A stretch of DNA of 64,000 bases from Hymenobacter sedentarius (GCF_001507645.1 NZ_CP013909.1:2542001-2606000); one strand, 5' to 3'. Positions 9,569 to 19,181 are shown, counted from the first letter of the stretch. The notes: generated by a model not told the origin, from the letters alone. Translations and numbers: made by a program.

Positions 9569-9580
9569 ATTACTACTGGA

Positions 9581-9958
9581 TTATTGGGCTACGCTTTCGG
9601 TTTCTTTTGCAGCCTTTTGCAGGTTCATCTCGCCGTTGCGGCGACGGTTGTTGTACTCCACGGCGTGCTTATCGAGCACGGTGGACAAAAACCGGATGAT
9701 GCGCTCGTCGCGGCGGAACGCCAGCTCAAGCACGTCAACAATGTTACCAGTTCCAGTGTACGACAGGCAGTAGTAGTAGCCTGTGGTCTTTTTCTGAATT
9801 GGGTACGCCAGCTTGCGCAGGCCCCAGGCTTCAGTGGACAAAATGGCGGCGCTATTTTCCTTAAGCACCTGGGTGAACTTCTCGACCGTCTCTTGCACCT
9901 GGCTCTCGTTCAAAACGGGAGTTACGATGAAGACCGTCTCGTAATTTCTTACTTCCAT
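9581..9958 (-). CDS. rpsF: 30S ribosomal protein S6
   Basis: This 125-residue protein starts MEVRNYETVFIVTP at the ATG at 9956-9958. An upstream in-frame extension to 10006 would overlap the promoter region and is unlikely to be used. The family blocks WGLRKLAYPIQKKTTGYYYC and AFRRDERIIRFL are present. S6 pairs with S18 on 16S rRNA. It heads the operon and has a good promoter about 45 bases upstream. Confidence 0.96.
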   Translation of the reverse strand: MEVRNYETVFIVTPVLNESQVQETVEKFTQVLKENSAAILSTEAWGLRKLAYPIQKKTTGYYYCLSYTGTGNIVDVLELAFRRDERIIRFLSTVLDKHAVEYNNRRRNGEMNLQKAAKETESVAQ

Positions 9959-10003
9959 TACGACGGGGTGAAAATTTGGGGGTGAAAAAAATTGATTGGG
10001 GCG

Positions 10004-10034
10004 CAAAGGTACTGACTTTCGGGTACATTGCCAA
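10004..10034 (-). promoter_or_regulatory. Promoter of the rpsF operon
   Basis: On the minus strand the -33 TTG (10034-10032) is followed after 20 bases by TACCTTTG (10011-10004). This matches the Bacteroidota sigma consensus TTTG-N19-21-TAnnTTTG and leaves a leader of about 40 bases. Confidence 0.7.
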
Positions 10035-10406
10035 GGGCCGCGGTTAAATCAGCTAATTATGACCGCCGGCATAACCTTATTATAATGGATGAGGTAGAAA
10101 CAAAGGAGCAGTAGTACAAAGGGGAGGCTGCTGGCCTCATGCACGTTGCCATTTGTAAAGGCAAAACGAGTTGGCTTTGCTAAAAGTCCCTAAATCATCA
10201 ATTTTATGAGAAAGCTTAACAAAAATGTTTATATCAAAATTGTAATTCAAGGGGTTACTCCAACTGATATAAGCTTTGGGTGCGGAAGGCCGAAAGCAAT
10301 ACTTGGAACAGAGTAAGAAAAAGGGCAACTAATTGGGAATAGGGCAGGAGGGCTTAAAATGGCCCGATATGACCAGCCAAGGATGCCCAGAAATTGCATT
10401 TCACTT
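10035..10406. other. AT-rich intergenic stretch between divergent operons
   Basis: Apart from the promoters at its two ends, I see no convincing gene here. Bases around 10180-10330 are clearly more AT-rich than the surrounding DNA. A 63-codon minus-strand frame at 10137-10328 has no recognisable domain and atypical composition. No tRNA-like T-loop or terminator was found. Confidence 0.5.
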
Positions 10407-10437
10407 TTTGCTGCCTACGATTCCTGACCTACATTTG
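10407..10437 (+). promoter_or_regulatory. Promoter of the alternative complex III / oxidase cluster
   Basis: TTTG (10407-10410), a 19-base spacer and TACATTTG (10430-10437) form a full match to the Bacteroidota promoter consensus. The start site would lie near 10441-10444, about 40 bases before actA. It is the best promoter match in the window. Confidence 0.8.
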
Positions 10438-10482
10438 TGGCCTTGAAATGCCCTAGCGTTTCGTTTTACCGTCTATTTTCTT

Positions 10483-11826
10483 ATGAATAGCATTCGACTT
10501 CGTTCGTTACCTCATCTGTTGCTGGCCCTCTTGCTCACGTTTGCCGGCGCCCAACAGGCTGCCGCTCAAGGAGCAAGTGCCACTGGCGATGTGAAAAAAG
10601 AAGGCGTGGTGCCCGGTGCCACTGCTGCTGCTACACCCGCAACCGTTGCCGCTCCGGCTGCCGGAGGTGGCGATGCCGCAGCCATTGCCGCCGGCGATGC
10701 ACTATTTAAGGGCAACTGCGCCCAATGCCACGCCGTGAATGAGCAGGTAGTAGGCCCCGCCCTCGCTGGCATCAGCAAGCGTCGCCCCATCACCTGGCTT
10801 ATTCCTTGGGTGAAAAACTCAAGCAAAGTAGTGGCCAGCGGCGATGAGTACGCGGTAGCCCTCTTCAACAAGTTCAATAAGCAGCAGATGCCATCCTTTG
10901 CCCTGTCGGACAAGGAAATTACTTCCATTATTGCTTACGTTACTTCGGAAGAAGGAAAGGCCTCAACTGTTGCCACGGCTGGTGTTACCGCCGGAAACGC
11001 TGCTGCCACCGACGGCCAAGAAGCTGGCGGCGCCGAAGCTGGTGCCGGCAAGTATGTGGACATCCTCCTCATCGTACTGGTTGTAGTCCTGATAGTGCTG
11101 GTAGTGACGCTGGTTATCATCGGCAACCTGATGAAGGATGTGCTGCGTGGTCGTAAAGACCTCGACGGCCGCGATGTTGAAATCCTGGAGCAGCGCTTCG
11201 ATTGGGGTAAGCTGTACCGCTCGCCTATGCTGCGCGGTATTGTAGGTGTCGTGTTTGCCCTCGTTTTACTTTATGAAGGCGTACAAAGCGTAATGGCTGT
11301 GGGCCTGACCCAGGGCTACCAGCCCACCCAGCCCATTGCTTTCTCGCACAAGCTGCACGCTGGCGAGCACCAGATTAACTGCGCTTACTGCCACACGTCG
11401 GTGTATAAGAGCAAATCGGCTAACATTCCTTCGGCCAACATCTGCATGAACTGCCACTCGCAGATTAAAACGGAGTCGCCCGAAATCAAGAAAATCTACC
11501 GTGCCATCGAGCGGAAGCAACCCATTCAGTGGGTGCGCATTCACAACCTGCCCGACCTGGCTTACTTCAACCACTCACAGCACACGCAGGTAGCGGGCTT
11601 ACAGTGCCAGACCTGTCACGGCCCCATCCAGAACATGGAAGTGGTATACCAGTACTCGGCTCTGACCATGGGCTGGTGCATCAACTGCCACCGCGAGATG
11701 CCCCTCAATACCAAGGACAACAAGTACTACGACAACCTCGTGAAGCTGCACGACACCAAAAACGCCGGCGCACCCTTCACGGTGTCCTCGAATGGTGGCA
11801 CCGAGTGCTCGAAGTGCCACTACTAA
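10483..11826 (+). CDS. actA: Alternative complex III multiheme cytochrome c, ActA, with an extra N-terminal heme domain
   Basis: ActA passes electrons from the quinol-oxidising complex toward cytochrome c or the oxidase. This protein has 447 residues and a signal peptide. Its first CxxCH is at 79-83 (CAQCH), in a class I monoheme domain with a likely Met ligand near 136. Hydrophobic segments follow at about 192-214 and 250-270. A pentaheme module then carries CAYCH (300), CMNCH (321), CQTCH (375), CINCH (399) and CSKCH (442). The five-heme module is what the family normally shows, so the sixth heme is an added domain. The gene heads a six-gene act cluster behind a consensus promoter. A 165-base gap, in which I saw no terminator, separates it from actB. 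Confidence 0.93.
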   Translation: MNSIRLRSLPHLLLALLLTFAGAQQAAAQGASATGDVKKEGVVPGATAAATPATVAAPAAGGGDAAAIAAGDALFKGNCAQCHAVNEQVVGPALAGISKRRPITWLIPWVKNSSKVVASGDEYAVALFNKFNKQQMPSFALSDKEITSIIAYVTSEEGKASTVATAGVTAGNAAATDGQEAGGAEAGAGKYVDILLIVLVVVLIVLVVTLVIIGNLMKDVLRGRKDLDGRDVEILEQRFDWGKLYRSPMLRGIVGVVFALVLLYEGVQSVMAVGLTQGYQPTQPIAFSHKLHAGEHQINCAYCHTSVYKSKSANIPSANICMNCHSQIKTESPEIKKIYRAIERKQPIQWVRIHNLPDLAYFNHSQHTQVAGLQCQTCHGPIQNMEVVYQYSALTMGWCINCHREMPLNTKDNKYYDNLVKLHDTKNAGAPFTVSSNGGTECSKCHY

Positions 11827-11991
11827 TAATAAGTAGACCCGGCATTAGGGCCTTGGGAGTTTAACTCTGCCAAAAGCCTTCACCGCTGCCGTTTTACTAT
11901 CGCTACAAAAAAGATTCCGCTCAAAAATCAAGTACCTCTCGGCTTAGCCGGCCCCACGCCACTAAGACCCTGAGTCCCTAAGTCCCCGAAA

Positions 11992-14900
11992 ATGAAGTAC
12001 TGGAAAGGAATTGAGGAACTGGAAAGCGCCCCGGAGTTCATGCAATCGGCATTTGCCGAATTTATGCCGGTTAAAGAAAGCCACGAGAGCAGCGATGCCA
12101 CCTCGGCTCCCCGCCGCGACTTCCTCAAACTAATGGGTTTTGGTGTGGCTGCGGCCACCTTGGCTTCTTGTGAAACTCCGGTTCGCAAGGCCATTCCGTA
12201 CCTGAACAAGCCCGAAGAGATTGACCCAAGCATCTCCAACTTCTACGCTTCGACCTATTTCACCGGTGCCGACTACAATGCGGTATTGGTGAAAACCCGC
12301 GAAGGCCGGCCAATCAAGCTCGAGGGTAACCCCGAGTCGCCCATCACCCGTGGCGGTTTGTCGGCCCGGGGCCAGGCAGCTGTTCTGAGCCTGTACGATG
12401 GTGGTCGCTTGCAGCACTTTGCCATCAAGTCGGGCAACGAGCACCAGAAAGCAGAGGCTGCGGCGGTTGACCAAGCCATTCGCACGAAGCTGGCGGCTAC
12501 GACCGGCCGCATTGCCATCGTCTCGCCAACCATCATCAGCCCGACTACCAAGAAGGCGATTGCTGAGTTTGCTACGCGCTACCCCAATACCACGCACGTC
12601 ATGTACGACGCGCAATCGGTAACTGGCCTGCTGCAGGCCAACAACGGCATTGTGCCCGGCTACAACTTCAGCCGCGCCAACATCATTGTAAGCCTCGGGG
12701 CTGATTTCCTCGGCACCTGGATTTCGCCCGTTGAGTACAGCCGGGCTTATGCGATGACCCGCAAGATTAACCGGGACAAGCGCAGCATGTCGCGTCATTA
12801 CCAGTTCGAGACGGCAATGACACTCAGCGGTAGCAACGCCGACATCCGCGTGGCCGTGAAGCCATCCGAAATGGGCGCTGTGGCACTTGCGTTGTACAAC
12901 GCTGTAACGGGCGCAGGTGGCGCTTCTTCCTATAAGAACGACAAGTTGGCCCAAGCTGCGGCCGACCTGAAGGCAAACCGTGGGGCCAGCCTCGTGGTGT
13001 CTGGTTCTAACGACCCAGCCGTTCAGTCCTTGGTTACTGCCATCAACCAGGCTTTGGGTAACCTTGGTACCACCGTTGACCTGACCGCTCCGAGCTACGT
13101 GCGTCAAGGCGATGACGCCCGCATGGCAGCTTTGGTAAATGACATGAACAACGGCAGCGTTGGTGCAGTCATTTTCTACAACGCTAACCCAGTCTACAAC
13201 CACCCGCTGGCCGCGAAAGTAAAGTCAGGCATTGCAAAAGTGCCGCTGACCATTTCGTTGAACGACCGGCTAGATGAAACCGGCATTCTCTGCCAGTACG
13301 CGGCTCCGGACAATCACTGGTTGGAGTCGTGGAACGACTTTGAGCCGAAGCGTGGCTTCCTGAGCCTAGCCCAGCCCACCATCACCCCGCTGTTTGCAAC
13401 TCGTCAAGCTCAGGAGAGCTTGCTGCGTTGGGCTGGCAACAACACGACTTACTACAAGTACCTGCGCTCGAGCTGGCGGGCCCTGACCCCCAACGATGCT
13501 GCCTGGGATAAGGTCGTGCACGATGGGGTTGCTACTGGGACGGCTCTGCCACCAGCTCCTGCCATGCTCCATGCTGCCTTGGCTCCAGACGCAGCAGTTG
13601 CCCAGCTTCAGCGCCCTGCCAGCTCAGCTGGCATTGAGCTGGCTCTTTACGAAAAGGTAGGCATCGGCGCCGCTGGTTGCGAAGCCAACAACCCTTTCCT
13701 CCAGGAACTGCCCGACCCCATCTCCAAGGCAACTTGGGGCAACTACGTGGCTGTGCCGCGTAAGATGGCCGTTGAGAACAAGTGGGAGCAAGGCGATGTC
13801 ATCAAAGTGTCAGCAAATGGCTATAGTGTTGAGTTGCCGGTGCTGATTCAGCCTGGTCAGGCCAATGGCACGGTCAGCATAGCCCTGGGCTACGGCCGTA
13901 CCCTGGCTGGCAAGGCTGGAGACCAAGTTGGCGCGAATGCTGCTCCTTTGGCGATGGTTAACGCCAACGGCACCATGTATAACAACGTGGTGACGCTGAC
14001 CAAGACCGAAGCTACGTCTCCCATTGCTCAGACCCAGACTCACCACACCATTATGGACCGCAAGCCGGTGGTGCAGGAGAACACGCTGGCTCAATACATC
14101 AAGAACCCAAAAGAGGTAACCGAGTACGAGAAAATTGCTACGCCTGACGGGTTGGAAAAGCCCAACAAAGTGTCGCTGTGGCAGGACTACTCCTACAACA
14201 ACCACCACTGGGGAATGGCAGTAGACCTCAACTCCTGCATCGGCTGCGGCTCGTGCGTGATTGGGTGCCAGACGGAGAATAACATTGCCGTAGTAGGTAA
14301 GCAGCAGGTTATCAACCGCCGCGAGATGCACTGGATGCGCATTGACCGCTACTACAGCTCGGACCACCACAAGGACGAGTTCGAAACCAAAGGTAAAGTG
14401 GCTACCTACGCTGCTATGGAAGACCCTTCGGACAACCCGCAGGTGATATTCCAGCCGATGATGTGCCAACAGTGCAACCACGCTCCCTGCGAGACGGTAT
14501 GCCCGGTATTGGCTACCACGCACAGCTCGGAAGGCATCAACCAAATGGTGTACAACCGTTGCATTGGTACCCGTTACTGCGCCAACAACTGCCCGTACAA
14601 AGTGCGTCGCTTCAACTGGTTCTCTTACTACTCCAATGAGAAGTTTGAAACCGTTAACGGCCACATGTTTACGGACCTGGGGCGCATGGTCTTGAACCCG
14701 GACGTTACCGTTCGTGCCCGCGGCGTGATGGAGAAGTGCACGTTCTGCATCCAGCGTATCCAGCTTGGCAAGCTCGAAGCCAAAAAGCAGAAGCGTCGCC
14801 CAGTAGATGGTGAGATTGTTTCGGCCTGTGCCCAGTCTTGCCCCACCGAGGCTATTGTATTCGGCGACATGCGCGACCCGAACAGCCGCATCAGCCAGCT

Positions 14901-15027
14901 ACTGCGTCGCGAAGACGGCGAGCGGGCCTTCCACGCGTTGGATTCCATCAACGTGCAGCCCAACGTGACCTACTTGACCAAGATTCGGAACGCGGAATCT
15001 GAGTTCTTTGCTAAAGAAAACGCTTAA
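11992..15027 (+). CDS. actB: Alternative complex III molybdopterin-like / iron-sulfur subunit ActB
   Basis: This 1011-residue protein fuses a molybdopterin-oxidoreductase-like domain, which in this family lacks the cofactor, to a four-cluster ferredoxin domain. Cysteine motifs begin at residue 749 (CIGCGSCVIGC), 825 (CQQCNHAPCETVC), 857 (CIGTRYCANNC) and about 917 to 945 (CTFC, then CAQSC). That fits three 4Fe-4S clusters and one 3Fe-4S cluster. The N-terminus has a Tat-like APRRDFLKLMGFG followed by a lipobox ending LASC. This agrees with the known export and lipid anchoring of ActB in this complex. It hands electrons from the quinol site in the membrane subunits to the hemes of ActA and ActE. 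Confidence 0.95.
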   Translation: MKYWKGIEELESAPEFMQSAFAEFMPVKESHESSDATSAPRRDFLKLMGFGVAAATLASCETPVRKAIPYLNKPEEIDPSISNFYASTYFTGADYNAVLVKTREGRPIKLEGNPESPITRGGLSARGQAAVLSLYDGGRLQHFAIKSGNEHQKAEAAAVDQAIRTKLAATTGRIAIVSPTIISPTTKKAIAEFATRYPNTTHVMYDAQSVTGLLQANNGIVPGYNFSRANIIVSLGADFLGTWISPVEYSRAYAMTRKINRDKRSMSRHYQFETAMTLSGSNADIRVAVKPSEMGAVALALYNAVTGAGGASSYKNDKLAQAAADLKANRGASLVVSGSNDPAVQSLVTAINQALGNLGTTVDLTAPSYVRQGDDARMAALVNDMNNGSVGAVIFYNANPVYNHPLAAKVKSGIAKVPLTISLNDRLDETGILCQYAAPDNHWLESWNDFEPKRGFLSLAQPTITPLFATRQAQESLLRWAGNNTTYYKYLRSSWRALTPNDAAWDKVVHDGVATGTALPPAPAMLHAALAPDAAVAQLQRPASSAGIELALYEKVGIGAAGCEANNPFLQELPDPISKATWGNYVAVPRKMAVENKWEQGDVIKVSANGYSVELPVLIQPGQANGTVSIALGYGRTLAGKAGDQVGANAAPLAMVNANGTMYNNVVTLTKTEATSPIAQTQTHHTIMDRKPVVQENTLAQYIKNPKEVTEYEKIATPDGLEKPNKVSLWQDYSYNNHHWGMAVDLNSCIGCGSCVIGCQTENNIAVVGKQQVINRREMHWMRIDRYYSSDHHKDEFETKGKVATYAAMEDPSDNPQVIFQPMMCQQCNHAPCETVCPVLATTHSSEGINQMVYNRCIGTRYCANNCPYKVRRFNWFSYYSNEKFETVNGHMFTDLGRMVLNPDVTVRARGVMEKCTFCIQRIQLGKLEAKKQKRRPVDGEIVSACAQSCPTEAIVFGDMRDPNSRISQLLRREDGERAFHALDSINVQPNVTYLTKIRNAESEFFAKENA

Positions 15028-15048
15028 TAATCACTAACCTATAAGATT

Positions 15049-16503
15049 ATGCAGCACGTATCAGCCGTACGCGAGCCGCTCGTAACCGGGGGTAAGACGC
15101 TACACGACGTAACGCAAGACATCTGCTATCAGGTAGAGGCCAAACCCAACATCCGTTGGATGGCCGCCTTGAGTGTAGCCTTGTTCTTTCTGGGCGTATT
15201 CTTCTATTCCGTATACCGCACCGTGTGGTACGGGATTGGGGAGTGGGGCCTGAACAAAACCGTAAACTGGGCCTGGGACATTACCAACTTCGTGTGGTGG
15301 GTAGGCATCGGCCACGCTGGTACGCTGATTTCGGCGGTACTGCTGCTGTTCCGCCAGAAATGGCGGTCGTCCATCAACCGGGCTGCAGAAGCCATGACAA
15401 TTTTCGCCGTAATCTGCGCCGCCATGTTCCCAGTTCTGCACATGGGCCGTCCTTGGCTCGCTTACTGGGTATTCCCCTTCCAGAACACGTTCGGTTCGTT
15501 GTGGGTAAACTTTAACTCACCTCTTCTTTGGGACGTGTTCGCCATTTCGACCTACTTTACTGTGTCGTTGGTGTTCTGGTACATAGGTCTGATTCCTGAC
15601 TTTGCTTCCATTCGTGACCGTGCCAAAGGCACTATTGCCAAGTTTAGCTACTCCATGCTCAGCTTCGGCTGGAAAGGTTCTGCCAAAGCTTGGTCGCGCT
15701 ACGAAACCGTCTCGCTGATTCTGGCCGGTGTTTCGACACCGCTGGTACTCTCGGTACACACTATTGTATCGATGGACTTTGCTACCTCGGTTGTACCGGG
15801 CTGGCACACCACCATCTTCCCTCCCTACTTCGTGGCTGGCGCTATCTTCTCGGGCTTTGCCATGGTACTCACGCTGATGTTGATTACCCGCGTAGTATTC
15901 CGCTTGGAAGATTACATTACCCTAGAGCACATTGCTCTCATGAATAAAATCATGATGGTAACAGGCTCTATTGTAGGTGTGGCTTACATCACGGAGTTCT
16001 TTATTGCCTGGTACTCGCAGGTTGAGTTTGAGCAGTACGCCTTTATCAACCGCGCCACGGGTCCTTACTGGTGGGCTTATGCCTCGATGATGACCTGCAA
16101 CGTAATTACCCCCCAGCTGGTGTGGTTCCGTCGGGTTCGCTATAGCATTCCCCTCACGTTCATCCTCTCCATTATCGTTAACATCGGTATGTGGTTCGAG
16201 CGCTTTGTAATCATTGTGACCTCGTTGCACCGCGACTACCTGCCCTCGAGCTGGGCCATGTTCTCGCCATCCATCATCGACATCGGCCTATACTTGGGTA
16301 CGCTGGGTCTTTTCTTCACTTTGTTCCTGCTCTTTGCCAAGTTCTTCCCGGTAATTAACATGGCTGAAGTAAAAACCATCCTGAAGTATACGGTGGACAA
16401 CGGTCCGACTTACAATCCCCAGAAGGCCGCCCACGCTCACGCTCCTCAACCAGCCATCGGGGCTCCGGCTTCGGCACCCATAACTTACAACAAGCATGAC
16501 TAA
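15049..16503 (+). CDS. actC: Alternative complex III membrane subunit ActC (NrfD family)
   Basis: This 484-residue polytopic protein of the NrfD/PsrC type has about ten membrane helices. Characteristic stretches include WWVGIGHAGTLISAVLLLF, FPVLHMGRPWLAYW and VVPGWHTTIFPPYFVAGAI. In alternative complex III this subunit carries the menaquinol-oxidising site next to the iron-sulfur arm of ActB. It starts 21 bases after actB, and its last 8 bases overlap actD, so translation is probably coupled. Confidence 0.95.
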   Translation: MQHVSAVREPLVTGGKTLHDVTQDICYQVEAKPNIRWMAALSVALFFLGVFFYSVYRTVWYGIGEWGLNKTVNWAWDITNFVWWVGIGHAGTLISAVLLLFRQKWRSSINRAAEAMTIFAVICAAMFPVLHMGRPWLAYWVFPFQNTFGSLWVNFNSPLLWDVFAISTYFTVSLVFWYIGLIPDFASIRDRAKGTIAKFSYSMLSFGWKGSAKAWSRYETVSLILAGVSTPLVLSVHTIVSMDFATSVVPGWHTTIFPPYFVAGAIFSGFAMVLTLMLITRVVFRLEDYITLEHIALMNKIMMVTGSIVGVAYITEFFIAWYSQVEFEQYAFINRATGPYWWAYASMMTCNVITPQLVWFRRVRYSIPLTFILSIIVNIGMWFERFVIIVTSLHRDYLPSSWAMFSPSIIDIGLYLGTLGLFFTLFLLFAKFFPVINMAEVKTILKYTVDNGPTYNPQKAAHAHAPQPAIGAPASAPITYNKHD

Positions 16504-17023
16504 GCGCTTTGCCGTCGGCATCTTCGAAGACGAAGACGTGCTGCTGAACGCCGTAGAAAACATTCGCGCCGCTGGCGTGAAGATTTACGATGTGTTCTCG
16601 CCTTATCCCGTTCACGGCATCGACGATGCCCTGGGCATCGAACGCTCGCGTCTGCCTATTGCTGCCTTCTTCTTTGGCATGACGGGCTTGGCCTTCGCGC
16701 TGTGGCTGCAGATTTACATGCTCGGTTTTGACTGGCCAATGATTATTGGTGGCAAGCCGCACATCGCGTTGCCGGCCTTCATCCCGGTTGCATTCGAATT
16801 GACGGTGTTCTTTACCTGTCACGGTATGGCCATCACCTTCTTTACGATTCAGGGGCTTTACCCTCGTCCTAAAGTGCCGGTAATGGATGTTCGGGCTACC
16901 GACGACAAGTTCGTCATGGCTATCGAACTCGATGAAACCAGCTCGCAATTTTCTCGGCTGACCCAGCTGCTGCGCGAAAACGGCGCTTCAGAAGTCAACC
17001 AAAAAGAAATGACCAACAACTAA
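16496..17023 (+). CDS. actD: Alternative complex III subunit ActD (DUF3341)
   Basis: This 175-residue protein begins with a small soluble domain (RFAVGIFEDEDVLLNAVENI). Two membrane helices follow at about 58-80 and 95-120, the second containing FELTVFFTCHGMAITFF. This matches DUF3341, the ActD subunit that packs beside ActC. It overlaps actC by 8 bases at its start and actE by one base at its end (TAATG). Confidence 0.93.
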   Translation: MTKRFAVGIFEDEDVLLNAVENIRAAGVKIYDVFSPYPVHGIDDALGIERSRLPIAAFFFGMTGLAFALWLQIYMLGFDWPMIIGGKPHIALPAFIPVAFELTVFFTCHGMAITFFTIQGLYPRPKVPVMDVRATDDKFVMAIELDETSSQFSRLTQLLRENGASEVNQKEMTNN

Positions 17024-17787
17024 TGACGCATTCGCTGAACCTTAGCTTGCGCGTTTCGGCGCTGCTGCTATCCTTGGGGCTAGCCACGGCTTGCACTTCC
17101 CGGCCAGACGACCCCGGCGTGGAATACGCTCCGGAGATGTATGACCCCATTCCTTATGAGCCGTTGAAGCAAACCAACTTCAACCGAGTGAATGCTTTCG
17201 GTATCAACGAGCGCATGCCTCCCATTGCTACCGTGCCACGCGGCAAGCTCAGCTACTACGACCATATTCCTAAGGATAGTGTCGGCGTTGCTGAGCGCAC
17301 GTTGCGCAATCCTTTCCCCTACACCAAAGCAAACCTGGAGGAGGGAAAAGTGCTTTACACCCGCATTTGCTCGCATTGTCATGGTGAAGCTGGCAACGGG
17401 CAGGGACCGGTTGGCTTAAAATTCAAAGGCGTTCCAAATTATGCTGCGGGCGCCTATAAGACCATGAATGACGGGCATATCTACCACGTCATTCAATGGG
17501 GCCGTAATCGCATGATGCCCCACGGCTCAATCGTGAACCCGGAAGAGCGCTGGAAAATTGCCATGTACGTGCGCGTTTTGCAGCGTGGCGAAGGCCCCGA
17601 TGCTTTGAGCAAACTGGTATTAAAAGGCCCGGCCTCTACTGCTAACGACTCTACTGAAATGACTGACCGGGCCAATCAGGGTCCTGTAGGGCAGGCGCAA
17701 GCCAATAAAGCCTCTGAAACCCCAGGCCAAGGCGGCACCGTTTCCCCCAATGGCTCGGGCGTTACCCACACCCCCGGCAACAAATAA
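17023..17787 (+). CDS. actE: Alternative complex III monoheme cytochrome c lipoprotein ActE
   Basis: This 254-residue protein has a lipobox ending ATAC, so Cys24 is likely lipidated. A single heme site CSHCH at 116-120 is followed by GEAGNGQGP, and MMPHG near 166 is a candidate axial Met. The C-terminal 60 residues are low complexity, rich in Gly, Pro, Asn and Thr. ActE is the peripheral monoheme subunit and probable electron exit of the complex. Its start overlaps the actD stop, and actF begins 3 bases after it. Confidence 0.93.
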   Translation: MTHSLNLSLRVSALLLSLGLATACTSRPDDPGVEYAPEMYDPIPYEPLKQTNFNRVNAFGINERMPPIATVPRGKLSYYDHIPKDSVGVAERTLRNPFPYTKANLEEGKVLYTRICSHCHGEAGNGQGPVGLKFKGVPNYAAGAYKTMNDGHIYHVIQWGRNRMMPHGSIVNPEERWKIAMYVRVLQRGEGPDALSKLVLKGPASTANDSTEMTDRANQGPVGQAQANKASETPGQGGTVSPNGSGVTHTPGNK

Positions 17788-17790
17788 CTT

Positions 17791-19125
17791 ATGGCAACTC
17801 TGACGCACCAAGAAAGCGCCACGGCTGAACGGCTCGTTGTTACGGATGGCGCCCGTAAAACCTTTATTACCATCATTGTTGCTGGCGTGGTGGTGCTTAT
17901 CATTGGCATTCTGGCCTCGCTTTTGGGCTGGGGTGAGGAGCATCATGCAGCTGCCGGAGAAGCAGCTGGCCACCTTGGGGCTTCGGCTGGCCATGGGGCC
18001 GGTGCTTCTCTACACCACGAAGGCAGCCCCGTTTGGCTGAAGCGTTTGCTGGTAAGCCTGTGGCACAGCAATGTCTTCTTCCTGGGCGTATCGACTATTG
18101 GTACCGTGTTCATGGCAATCAACTATGTTGCCTACGCTGGTTGGTCGGTTTTGATTAAGCGAATTTCAGAAGCATTAAGCGCCTGGGTTATTCCTGGTGC
18201 TGCTATTATGCTCGTCGTGTTCCTGTTAGGTCGTCACGATATCTTCCACTGGACCCACGAGGGTATCATGGATAAGGGCAACCCCAACTATGATGCGATT
18301 ATTGCTGGTAAAAGCGGGTTCCTCAATCTGCCGTTCTACCTCATCCGTACCATCATTTACCTTGCCATCTGGGCTTATTTTAGCTACAAGTTGCGTCAGC
18401 TCTCGCTAGCCGAAGACCAGTTGGGCGGCACCGTTTGGTTTCACAAGAGCATCAATGCTTCGGCACTTTTCTTAGTCCTGTACGCCGTAACTTCTTCTAT
18501 GTCGGCTTGGGACTGGGTTATGTCGGTTGACACGCACTGGTTCAGCACGATGTTCGGTTGGTATGTATTTGCCTCGTGGTGGGTATCGGGCATTGCCGCC
18601 ATTGCCCTAACAGCCATCTACTTGAAACAAGCAGGCTACTTGAGAGCAATAACATCAAACCACTTGCATGACTTGGGCAAATTGATGTTCGGTTTTAGCA
18701 TTTTCTGGACCTATGTATGGTTCGCACAGTTCATGCTGATTTGGTATGCCAACTTGCCTGAGGAAGCAGTGTACTACAACCAGCGCCTCGGGGGCTTCGA
18801 AGGTCGCTATACTGGCATGTTCTTCTTCAACATTGTCATCAACTTTGTCTTCCCGTTCCTCGGGCTGATGACGCGGGATGCCAAGCGCCAGATGATTATC
18901 ATGAAAATTGTTTGCATTGCCATCCTAATTGGCCACTGGTCAGACTTTTATTTGATGTTAATGCCGGGCACTTTGAAGGGGGAAAACGGGTTTCTAATTG
19001 AGATTGGCGTCGCTGCCATTTTCCTGGGCGCTTTCTTGATTCTTTTCACGCGGCGTTTAGCTTCTGCCTCGCTTGTTCCGGTTAATCATCCTTTCCTGGA
19101 CGAGAGCATTCACCACACTACCTAA
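17791..19125 (+). CDS. actF: Alternative complex III membrane subunit ActF
   Basis: This 444-residue polytopic protein is the second NrfD-like subunit of alternative complex III and has about ten membrane helices. A His-rich extramembrane loop lies near residues 48-80 (EEHHAAAGEAAGHLG, then ASLHHEGSPVW). Conserved-looking stretches include SSMSAWDWVMSVDTHWFS and MLIWYANLPEEAVYY. ActF lies at the far side of the membrane domain and is thought to take part in proton movement; that role comes from published work on the family, not from this sequence. It is the last act gene and is followed by a small inverted repeat and then ctaC. Confidence 0.93.
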   Translation: MATLTHQESATAERLVVTDGARKTFITIIVAGVVVLIIGILASLLGWGEEHHAAAGEAAGHLGASAGHGAGASLHHEGSPVWLKRLLVSLWHSNVFFLGVSTIGTVFMAINYVAYAGWSVLIKRISEALSAWVIPGAAIMLVVFLLGRHDIFHWTHEGIMDKGNPNYDAIIAGKSGFLNLPFYLIRTIIYLAIWAYFSYKLRQLSLAEDQLGGTVWFHKSINASALFLVLYAVTSSMSAWDWVMSVDTHWFSTMFGWYVFASWWVSGIAAIALTAIYLKQAGYLRAITSNHLHDLGKLMFGFSIFWTYVWFAQFMLIWYANLPEEAVYYNQRLGGFEGRYTGMFFFNIVINFVFPFLGLMTRDAKRQMIIMKIVCIAILIGHWSDFYLMLMPGTLKGENGFLIEIGVAAIFLGAFLILFTRRLASASLVPVNHPFLDESIHHTT

Positions 19126-19138
19126 GATTCTAGAATGA

Positions 19139-19181
19139 AGTAGTGAGAATAAAGCCTATCAATAGGCTATTTCTCGCTACT
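19139..19181. repeat. Short inverted repeat between actF and ctaC
   Basis: Arms 19139-19159 and 19162-19181 pair with a CA loop, one mismatch and a small bulge (AGTAGTGAG against CTCGCTACT, and GCCTAT against ATAGGC). No T-run follows, so it is not a classic terminator. AT-rich TACTCATTACTTAG sequence continues to the ctaC start. Confidence 0.7.

Noticed and set aside
9959-10003. S6:S18 autoregulatory leader before rpsF
   Set aside because: The leader has a CCG near the start codon, but I could not fold the supporting hairpin of the known motif.
10137-10328. 63-codon minus-strand frame in the rpsF-actA spacer
   Set aside because: Composition follows the local AT-rich DNA and there is no domain, promoter or start context to support it.
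12130-13203. 357-codon minus-strand frame inside actB
   Set aside because: It is antisense to a highly conserved respiratory gene and has no recognisable feature.
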